DNA of 64,000 nucleotides from NCBI RefSeq assembly GCF_009729205.1, contig NZ_VTHB01000007.1, positions 124,001 through 188,000 of the forward strand, given 5' to 3'. This document shows, piece after piece, positions 1 through 6,572 of the stretch (the first letter of the stretch is position 1; each line of letters opens with the position of its first letter). The translations under genes and the position numbers were made by a program. The notes below the pieces were generated by a model. That model saw only the letters and a list, made by a program, of their open reading frames with translations. It was not told the DNA's origin and did not search any database. Source of the DNA: Mycobacteroides sp. CBMA 271 (lineage in GTDB: Bacteria > Actinomycetota > Actinomycetes > Mycobacteriales > Mycobacteriaceae).

Positions 1-677
1 CGCGACCGCAAGGCCAGCACGGCATTGTTCAGTGCCACAAGCGATGACGCGCAGGCGGCATCGACGGCCATCGATGGGCCGCGCAGATTGAAGGCCCTGC
101 TGATCATCGCGGCCGACATGTTGAGCAGCGAGCCCGGCATAGTGAACGGCCGCACCACCGGCACATCCGCCGTCAGCGCCCGAGAGTCGATGGCACTACC
201 GCTGGGATCACCGAATTCACCCGCGCCCAGCTGAACACCGCGCAATGGTGCGCTCACCACCAACTCACGGAAGTCGGACGTCGAGATGCCGACGTACACG
301 CCGACACTGCGCCCCGCGAAGCTCTGCTGATCAAAGCCCGCGTCCTCCAACGCCTCTCGCGTAGCCGTCAACAAGATGCGGTGCTGTGGATCCATGACCT
401 CGGCCTGCCGCGGCGATATCCCAAAGCTGAGCGGATCGAACCTGTCGATATCGCTGACCGCCGCCATCACGTCGGTGTACGTGGTGTTCGGCCGCTTCCC
501 GTCCGGATCAAAGAACGGGGCATGCTCCCAGCGCTCCCGCGGTATCCGTCCGGTGGCGGTACCGCCGCGAAGCAGCATCTGCCAGAAGGACCGGACGTCC
601 CCGGCCCCAGGCACCTGGCACGCCATCCCAACGATGGCCAGCCGCTCCGCTGGACCATTCCCGCGGGGCGTGTCCAT
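1..677 (-). CDS. Type I polyketide synthase, ketosynthase N-terminus (partial)
   Basis: About 225 codons of a protein that runs off the left edge. It opens with a beta-ketoacyl synthase domain (LAIVGMACQVPGAG at residues 13-26, then MDPQHR at 95-100) and reaches the active site DAACASSL with Cys209, so the ketosynthase looks catalytically intact. This domain type performs decarboxylative chain extension in polyketide or complex lipid synthesis. The ATG at 677 shares one base with the stop codon of the upstream acyl carrier protein gene (TGATG), which implies translational coupling. Later modules lie outside the window, so the product is unknown. Confidence 0.9.
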   Translation of the reverse strand, partial: MDTPRGNGPAERLAIVGMACQVPGAGDVRSFWQMLLRGGTATGRIPRERWEHAPFFDPDGKRPNTTYTDVMAAVSDIDRFDPLSFGISPRQAEVMDPQHRILLTATREALEDAGFDQQSFAGRSVGVYVGISTSDFRELVVSAPLRGVQLGAGEFGDPSGSAIDSRALTADVPVVRPFTMPGSLLNMSAAMISRAFNLRGPSMAVDAACASSLVALNNAVLALRS

Positions 678-946
678 CAGCCCGCGAGCTCGGCAGTGAG
701 GTGCTCGCGGACGACGAGGGCCAAATCGGCGATCGTTCTGACCCGAACTAGCTCGCGCGGCGGCAGCCGGACTCCGGTGGCCTCTTCAATATGGGTCAAG
801 AATTCGAGAGTCTGCACGGAGCTGTAGCCCAGATCCGCGATCTCCGACTCTGGCGTGAGCTCCGGAAGTGCCTCGGTGGCCACCGACTCAACTGCCTCGA
901 AGACGAGGTCGAGCTCCTCGGCGTACACGGAATTGTGCGATGTCAC
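677..946 (-). CDS. Stand-alone acyl carrier protein
   Basis: An 89-residue protein with a single carrier domain. The phosphopantetheine attachment Ser lies in DLGYSSVQTLEFL, equivalent to the classical DSL motif. It starts with GTG; a GAGGTG ribosome site lies just upstream. Carrier proteins tether acyl intermediates for ketosynthases. Its stop overlaps the start of the PKS gene, so it probably serves as loading or transfer carrier for that enzyme. The acyl group is not predictable from sequence. Confidence 0.88.
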   Translation of the reverse strand: MTSHNSVYAEELDLVFEAVESVATEALPELTPESEIADLGYSSVQTLEFLTHIEEATGVRLPPRELVRVRTIADLALVVREHLTAELAG

Positions 947-1209
947 CAGTCACCTCAAATATCTACGCGCGGACGATGTTTCGCAGCGGTTGACAACGCT
1001 GTCATGGCGAACAGCGTCGAGGTTATGGAGGCAGACGGAGGGCTAGAAACCCCGCGTGCGCTGATGTGTCAAGTCAGTGGCAGGACCACTCGTGTATGTC
1101 AGGTTGAATGACTTACGAATGTGATACTCGACACTTCCGGGCATGTATCACCCATTGCGGTCGGCTGAAAGATACTCGCGCACAGCTTGTTCGAGGACGT
1201 GGATCGTCG
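947..1209. other. Intergenic leader upstream of the ACP-PKS operon
   Basis: This 263-base stretch separates the stop of the kinase-like gene from the start of the ACP gene; all three genes point left. Apart from the ACP ribosome site I see no convincing promoter hexamer pair, strong hairpin or small gene. It probably carries the ACP-PKS promoter. Confidence 0.4.
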
Positions 1210-2358
1210 CTATTCTGCGGCCACAGCTTCGCCGCGCAGCGCCGCGATGACCTCGGCAGCGTGGACCACCACATCTTGGTCTCCGACCCGCTCGGCCGCC
1301 GCGCGCAATCCCATCCATCGGCCAAGCAGTGCACCGTGAGTCGGAGCCGGGTTGCCGAAGACCGCGGCGTCGCCATCGAGGTCTACATCGATGGTCAAGT
1401 ACTCGTGCGTGGCGAGCCACACCCACATCAATCGCGCATCCAGGATGCGGCGCGCCAGCGACTCGTCGTCGGCCAATGCCGGAGCGATCGACACCACGTC
1501 GGAGCGCCACGCTTCGGTCATCGCATCGTCGAGCTCTGCGACTGCGTCACGTTCGGCGGCACTCAAGAATTCCGGGTAGACGGTGAGTGCGTGGGCGATA
1601 TCCAGCACGATGTCCCGGAAGCCACCCCATTCGTAGTCCAGGATTCGGACGCCATGCTCGGTGACGAGGATGTTGTCTGGGGCCACCTCTGAGGGACTGA
1701 AGGCCCGAACGCCGCCCTTCCCGAAAAGCTCGGCTGTTTGCTGAATGCGTGAAACCAATGCCTCCGACACGTCCAGCGAGTACTCGGTTCTCAGGATCTG
1801 CCGCAACGGAGCGATGGCCTCCGCCCCGCCAAGGCGCTGCTGTGACGAATCCACGTCGGTCTTCTTAACGCCGATGCGCCGCAACAGCGCAGCAAAGTCG
1901 ACTTCCCTGCCCACCGTGGCAACGTGCATCCGCCCCAGAGCCTGCGCCCACGCCATCAATGCATGATTTGTCGCAGCACGATTGCGCTCGGCGAGCAGTT
2001 CGGACATGGTCGGCGCCGAGCCCAGATCAGTGAGCACGATGAGCCGCTCGGCGATGTCATAGGCAACCAGCTCCGGCCCCGGTCGATGCTTGGCCGTCAG
2101 GGAGTTTGCGAACTGATACGAGACGACCTCGCGAAGCACCGAGGCATCCGATCCACCCTCGGGGACCTGCTTGATCACCATGGACTTCGGCAACGCGAAC
2201 GGGTTCTGCACCGCGCGGACCCGGAGCACGATCGCGGGCCCGCTGCCACCGAGATCCTCGGGTTCGGCCAGTGTGACCGTCGCCCCCGCCCGCCTGGTGA
2301 GCAACTCTTCTGCCGTGGCCATGACCTGCGCGACCGGATCTGCCAATAGTGTCGTCAT
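1210..2358 (-). CDS. APH/choline-kinase-fold phosphotransferase, degenerate catalytic loop
   Basis: A 382-residue protein of the aminoglycoside phosphotransferase/kinase-like fold. The N-lobe has a candidate ATP Lys63 (MVIKQV) and Glu77 (REVVSY), and the metal-binding Asp241 (ILDYEWGG) is kept. The catalytic loop, normally H-x-D-x4-N, reads SPSEVAPDN at 221-229: the His is lost and the Asp position is Glu, while Asn229 remains. It may be a weak or altered kinase or a pseudokinase. It lies upstream of the ACP-PKS pair on the same strand and diverges from the TetR operon. No substrate can be assigned. Confidence 0.75.
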   Translation of the reverse strand: MTTLLADPVAQVMATAEELLTRRAGATVTLAEPEDLGGSGPAIVLRVRAVQNPFALPKSMVIKQVPEGGSDASVLREVVSYQFANSLTAKHRPGPELVAYDIAERLIVLTDLGSAPTMSELLAERNRAATNHALMAWAQALGRMHVATVGREVDFAALLRRIGVKKTDVDSSQQRLGGAEAIAPLRQILRTEYSLDVSEALVSRIQQTAELFGKGGVRAFSPSEVAPDNILVTEHGVRILDYEWGGFRDIVLDIAHALTVYPEFLSAAERDAVAELDDAMTEAWRSDVVSIAPALADDESLARRILDARLMWVWLATHEYLTIDVDLDGDAAVFGNPAPTHGALLGRWMGLRAAAERVGDQDVVVHAAEVIAALRGEAVAAE

Positions 2359-2462
2359 TACCGTCTCACCCTACCCCGTCTTTCTAAGACTGTGGGGCGG
2401 CCCACACCCATTGCGGCATTCGCATCTCCGTATTTGCCAGGCGCCTACCAACCCGACCACCC

Positions 2463-2497
2463 TTGCACATCCTGACCGATCGGTCTAATTTAAGATC
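2463..2497 (+). promoter_or_regulatory. Leaderless promoter with TetR operator in its spacer
   Basis: A -35-like TTGCAC (2463-2468), a 17-base spacer and TAATTT (2486-2491) precede an ATG only six bases further on, predicting leaderless mRNA. The spacer holds the perfect palindrome GACCGATCGGTC (2474-2485), a typical TetR-family operator. Binding there would block RNA polymerase, so autorepression by the downstream TetR protein is likely. Confidence 0.65.
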
Positions 2498-3121
2498 ATG
2501 CGGTCTGAAGAGGCGTTGACCTTTACCGAACGTGCTCGCAGAGCACAGATAGTGGCCGGCGCCATCGAGGTGTTGTCCGCGGAGGGCTATCCGCAGACTT
2601 CCCTGGCCAAGATCGCCGAACACGTGGGGATCGCCAAGAGTGCGGTCTTGTATCACTTCACCTCGAAAACGGACGTCATCGAATCCGTGATGATCGAGGT
2701 CTTCACTCGGGCCGCGACGGTGATCGTTCCCGCGGTGCGTGCAGAATCCACCGCGACCGGACGCCTCACCGCCTACATCAGGTCCAACATCGAGTTCGTC
2801 CTGCGCAACCGGGTAGCGGCGATAGCCATGCTGGAGATCATCACCGGGTACCGCAGTCGGGACGGACTGCGTTTCGACCAGGCCGCCGCCGGTACGTCGC
2901 CGCCCGCCGAATTCGCCGCCATGGACCCCGAGGCGATCTTCACCGACGGCATCGCACGCGGCGAATTCCGTCCAGTCTCCGCACCGTTCATGAAAAACGC
3001 ATTGCGGGCCGCACTCGACGGCGCCGTGTGGGAGCTCGGGCGCGACCCCGCGTACGACGCGACCGGGTACGGAGAACAGCTAGTCGACGTCTTCACCAGA
3101 GCCGTCGGAGATGCACCGTGA
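2498..3121 (+). CDS. TetR-family transcriptional regulator
   Basis: A 207-residue repressor with an N-terminal TetR helix-turn-helix (residues about 14-60, ending TSLAKIAEHVGIAKSAVLYHF) and a ligand-binding helical C-terminus. The ATG directly follows a predicted leaderless promoter with a palindromic operator. Its TGA overlaps the GTG start of the glycosyltransferase gene, so it heads the operon TetR - glycosyltransferase - atpE paralogue and most likely controls that operon. The inducer is unknown. It may also act on the divergent kinase-like gene. Confidence 0.85.
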   Translation: MRSEEALTFTERARRAQIVAGAIEVLSAEGYPQTSLAKIAEHVGIAKSAVLYHFTSKTDVIESVMIEVFTRAATVIVPAVRAESTATGRLTAYIRSNIEFVLRNRVAAIAMLEIITGYRSRDGLRFDQAAAGTSPPAEFAAMDPEAIFTDGIARGEFRPVSAPFMKNALRAALDGAVWELGRDPAYDATGYGEQLVDVFTRAVGDAP

Positions 3122-4401
3122 CCACCATCGTGATCGCCGCATACGGAACTCGTGGAGACGTAGCACCCCTCACTGGTCTGGGAATTCGCCTGCGCGATAG
3201 CCTCTCCGCCCGCGTGGTCATCGCCGCACAACATCCGTATGCACGGTTGGTCCAGGCTTCCGGGCTCGAATTCCGAGTGCTGCCCGGCGATACTCAGACG
3301 GCAACACGCGCATCAGAACACGGGCAGGCGTTGGTGGACGGCGCGCGACTACGACCCTCACGCCCTGCTCTCGACGAGATGCGCGCGGGGCTCGCCGGAG
3401 TAGGTGAGGCCATGGCCGACACCGCACGTGATGCGGATGTTCTGCTCGCCGAGGGTCCGGTCGGCACCCTGCTGGGGTATCACGTGGCCGAGGCACTCGG
3501 CATACCCAGCGCCGGGCTGTCGCTGCAACCCGCTTGTCCTACTGCCGATTTTGCTCCGCCTCCACTCACTACCCGCTCCTTTGGCGGGCGCGGCAACCGG
3601 ATGGTGTGGCGGGTGGCTGAATCCGCGGAACGGATCTACACCCCCCTGATCGACGATCTCCGCCACCACCTTGGGCTGGCCCGCTCATCGCGGGGCAGCT
3701 ATCACGCGGCCCGCGCGCGGCACTGGCCCATCGTGCACGGCTACAGTCACCACCTCGTCGAACGCCCACGAGATTGGCGATCGCACTGGCACCTCGCCGG
3801 CTACTGGTGGCCCCACCACGACGAAACCTGGCTACCATCACAAGAATTGACTGAATTCATCGATAGTGGGCCGGCTCCCGTCTTCGTTGGTTTCGGCAGC
3901 ACCGCCACCGCGAAGGGGCCCGAGTTGTCGGAGACTCTCGCCACCGCTATAGGACATGCCGGCGTGCGGGCCGTGGTACAGCGCGGGTGGGCCGGGCTTT
4001 CGTGCGACGATAACGATGTCCTCACCGTCGACGACGTTCCGCATTCGTGGCTTTTTCCGAGGATGGCCGCCGTAGTTCATCACTGCGGAGCGGGAACAAC
4101 TGCCGCTGCACTGCGAGCGGGCGTCCCCTCAATTCCGGTGCCGGGCATCATGGACCAACCCTTCTGGGCCGATCGTCTGTCTCGGCTCGGTGCTGCCTGC
4201 ACGCCGCTGCCCCGTACCACCTTGCGGGCCGACGAGCTCTCGGCAGCCATCACAGCGGTGATCACCGAGAGTCGGTACCGACAAGAAGCCCAACGTCTTT
4301 CACGTCTCGTTTGCGATGAGGACGGTGCCGGGGCGGCGGTGGACATCATCGCCTCACTGCTGGACGCAACGACGACGAAAGGTGCACATCATGGCCACTG
4401 A
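3118..4401 (+). CDS. GT1-family glycosyltransferase
   Basis: A 427-residue GT-B enzyme of the UDP-glycosyltransferase type. The N-terminus TTIVIAAYGTRGDVAPLTGLG and the C-terminal donor-binding stretch HHCGAGTTAAALRAGVPSIPVPGIMDQ match the family that includes sterol, macrolide, glycopeptide and mycobacterial glycopeptidolipid glycosyltransferases. The GTG at 3118 overlaps the TetR stop (GTGA) and starts the conserved fold, so longer upstream starts are rejected. The 3' end overlaps the next gene by 11 bases. Acceptor and sugar cannot be read from sequence. Confidence 0.85.
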   Translation: MTTIVIAAYGTRGDVAPLTGLGIRLRDSLSARVVIAAQHPYARLVQASGLEFRVLPGDTQTATRASEHGQALVDGARLRPSRPALDEMRAGLAGVGEAMADTARDADVLLAEGPVGTLLGYHVAEALGIPSAGLSLQPACPTADFAPPPLTTRSFGGRGNRMVWRVAESAERIYTPLIDDLRHHLGLARSSRGSYHAARARHWPIVHGYSHHLVERPRDWRSHWHLAGYWWPHHDETWLPSQELTEFIDSGPAPVFVGFGSTATAKGPELSETLATAIGHAGVRAVVQRGWAGLSCDDNDVLTVDDVPHSWLFPRMAAVVHHCGAGTTAAALRAGVPSIPVPGIMDQPFWADRLSRLGAACTPLPRTTLRADELSAAITAVITESRYRQEAQRLSRLVCDEDGAGAAVDIIASLLDATTTKGAHHGH

Positions 4402-4639
4402 ACTCCTCATGGGCAACGCACTGCTGGCCGGCGCGATCACCCTCGCGGGCGGCGCCATTGGCGCGGGCATCGGCGACGGGATGGCCGGAGCACAGCTGAT
4501 TGCCGGGGTGGCCCGTCAACCGGAATCGCAGAACCGTTTGTTCGCACCGTTTTTCATGACCGTCAGCCTGGTGGAGGCGACCTACTTCATCAATATCGCG
4601 TTCATGGCGCTGTTCGTGTTCGCCACACCCGGCGGGTGA
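4391..4639 (+). CDS. atpE: ATP synthase subunit c paralogue (lone AtpE)
   Basis: An 82-residue two-helix hairpin strongly resembling the F1Fo c subunit of mycobacteria. Helix 1 is glycine rich (GGAIGAGIGDGMAG), the polar loop is ARQPE, and the ion-binding Glu62 sits in SLVEATYFIN. Asp29 and Glu62 match M. tuberculosis Asp28 and Glu61. The position equivalent to Ala63, in the bedaquiline pocket, is Thr64, and Gly58 is Ser59. No other atp gene is nearby, so this is probably a second copy outside the main operon. The ATG has a good ribosome site (AAAGG) and overlaps the glycosyltransferase gene. Expected location: inner membrane c ring. Confidence 0.88.
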   Translation: MATELLMGNALLAGAITLAGGAIGAGIGDGMAGAQLIAGVARQPESQNRLFAPFFMTVSLVEATYFINIAFMALFVFATPGG

Positions 4640-5668
4640 TTAGCCCTCGGATGACTCCCCGGTGCTCATGACGATCTCGTGGATCAGGCGCATCTTTTCC
4701 AGCACCGGACCGGGCAGCACAAACGGATACAGATCGTCACGCCCCATGGCGCGATTGACCATATTGAGCGACCAGGCCAGCGGCAGCCACATCTCGATGA
4801 TGGTGTCGAATCCACTCGGGCCCACCACCCTGCGATCGAAGGTACCCCCGGCAGGCGCCAGCGCGAATGATGCAGCGGTGTCCAGGGTGTCGCGGATGTG
4901 CAGGTAGTGCGCAAAGGTCTCCGCCCAGTCCTCTGCCGGGTGCATGCTCGCATAGGAGGAAACGAAGTTCGCCTCCCATCCCTCCGGCGCCCCCTGCTGG
5001 TAGTGACGATCAAGCGCGCCTTGGTAGTCCGCATCGGGATCGCCAAACAGTGTGCGGAATCTGGCGGCGTAGTCCGCGGACGTTTCGACGAGCCGGTAGT
5101 AGAAGTAGTGCCCGATCTCGTGACGGAAATGTCCGAGCAGGGTGCGATACGGCTCGTCCATCGCGATCCGAAGCTGCTCGCGGTGCACGTCATCGCCTTC
5201 GGCGAGATCCAGTGTGATTACTCCGTTGTGATGCCCGGTGACCACCTGCTGCTGTTGGCTGGATAGCAGGTCAAAGGCCAGCCCGAATTCGGGGTCCACA
5301 TCGCGTCCGTCGACGGGCAGCCGCAGCTCGGCGAGTTCGGCAACGAGGCGGCGTTTCGCCTTCTCCGCGTCGGCGAATGCCGGCAAGGCCGCAGTATCGG
5401 AATCGCTGGGCCGGGTGCGCGTCAACGCGCATGAGGCACACACCGTGTTGGTACCAGCTCCGCTAACCAGCCAATTGCATTCGGCCACATGTAGGTTCGC
5501 GCACAGCCGATGGTTGTCCGAATCTACGAATCCGGGCCCATCGTCGTCGGCAATGACCAGCAGCGCCATCTGCGCCAAGGAGAATCCGACATGGCTGCTG
5601 CAGGACAGACACACCGAATTCTCAAATGCCAGGTGCTGGCCGCACTGCGGGCAGGTGAAGTCACGCAT
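4640..5668 (-). CDS. Zinc-ribbon metallopeptidase (COG4307 type)
   Basis: A 342-residue protein. The start at 5668 begins a zinc ribbon (Cys6, Cys9, Cys20, Cys23), followed by a second Cys set (56, 64, 77, 80) and a peptidase domain with HEIGH at residues 183-187, the zincin signature. No signal peptide is seen, so it should be cytoplasmic. Its start overlaps the transglutaminase gene by 8 bases. COG4307 proteins regularly accompany transglutaminase, ATP-grasp and alpha-E genes, and proteolytic maturation or release of a modified peptide is a plausible role. Its stop abuts that of the atpE paralogue. Confidence 0.82.
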   Translation of the reverse strand: MRDFTCPQCGQHLAFENSVCLSCSSHVGFSLAQMALLVIADDDGPGFVDSDNHRLCANLHVAECNWLVSGAGTNTVCASCALTRTRPSDSDTAALPAFADAEKAKRRLVAELAELRLPVDGRDVDPEFGLAFDLLSSQQQQVVTGHHNGVITLDLAEGDDVHREQLRIAMDEPYRTLLGHFRHEIGHYFYYRLVETSADYAARFRTLFGDPDADYQGALDRHYQQGAPEGWEANFVSSYASMHPAEDWAETFAHYLHIRDTLDTAASFALAPAGGTFDRRVVGPSGFDTIIEMWLPLAWSLNMVNRAMGRDDLYPFVLPGPVLEKMRLIHEIVMSTGESSEG

Positions 5669-6572
5669 CGACGGGCACCGCCGGGGATTCCTCACAAGGT
5701 GCGACGTCCACCGACACCTCGATGGTGCTGCTATCTGAATCGGTGTAGATGATGCCGCGCAGGGGTGGCACGTCGGCATAGTCGCGCCCCCACGCGACGG
5801 TGACATACCGCTCGTCGATGACGGTGTTGTTGGTCGGGTCGAAGGCCACCCAACCATCCGGCGGCACCCACACCGCGGCCCAGGCGTGGGTGGCATCGGA
5901 GCCGACGAGTCGGGGCTGACCTGGCGGCGGATTCGTTGCGAGATAACCGGATACGTAACGAGCCGCCAGTCCCTGGGTGCGCAGTGCGGTGGCGGCGATG
6001 CGGGCAAAGTCCTGACAGACGCCCTCCCCCGCAGCCAGGACCTCACTGACCTTGGTGGAAATGGTGGTCGATCCAGACCGGTACTCGAAATCTCGGTATA
6101 TCCGGCCCATCAAGTCGACAACGGCCTCCCCGAGCGGACGTCCTGCAGTGAAACTCACTGCCGCATAAGTGGATACCTCGGCAGTGATCTCGGGCGGCAC
6201 CAGATCCAGGACGAACTCCGTCGCGAGTGCACTGGCACCGGACGATTCCAGGTGTGCGGGGCGGGCCAGTTCCCAGGCCCTTTCCCAACCCGCGCCCGGC
6301 GGCGCCGGGATACCGACGTCGACGACCGAGTGGGCCGTGACGCTCAACTCGCGGTGTGGCGCCGTGACGTGGAAGTACGAGCTCAAGTTCCCGTAAAGGT
6401 CTCTGCCGGTGGAGCTGTCGGAGGGTTCCGGGTCCACGATCAGATCGTGCGATTCGCAATGCTGCCAATCAGTGTCGCGTGGCGTGAGGTAGCCGCGCCC
6501 GTAGGAGCTGGTGACGTCATCGGAGTATCGATAGTGGGTGCGGTGCGTCACCCGGTACCGGATCGCGGTCAC
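5661..6572 (-). CDS. Transglutaminase-like cysteine hydrolase
   Basis: A 303-residue protein with the bacterial transglutaminase N-terminal beta domain (YRVTHRTHYRYS) and a transglutaminase core. The Cys186-His229-Asp245 triad is visible in GVCQDF, DATHAW and AFDPTN. I chose the GTG at 6572 because it overlaps the stop of the upstream ATP-grasp gene (GTGA) and starts the conserved domain; an ATG ten codons upstream is an alternative. Members of this context are thought to cleave or form amide bonds. Cytoplasmic, substrate unknown. Confidence 0.85.
   Translation of the reverse strand: MTAIRYRVTHRTHYRYSDDVTSSYGRGYLTPRDTDWQHCESHDLIVDPEPSDSSTGRDLYGNLSSYFHVTAPHRELSVTAHSVVDVGIPAPPGAGWERAWELARPAHLESSGASALATEFVLDLVPPEITAEVSTYAAVSFTAGRPLGEAVVDLMGRIYRDFEYRSGSTTISTKVSEVLAAGEGVCQDFARIAATALRTQGLAARYVSGYLATNPPPGQPRLVGSDATHAWAAVWVPPDGWVAFDPTNNTVIDERYVTVAWGRDYADVPPLRGIIYTDSDSSTIEVSVDVAPCEESPAVPVDA

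Noticed and set aside
1108..1692. Plus-strand frame opposite the kinase-like gene
   Set aside because: No ribosome site or recognisable domain; kinase fold is clear on the minus strand.
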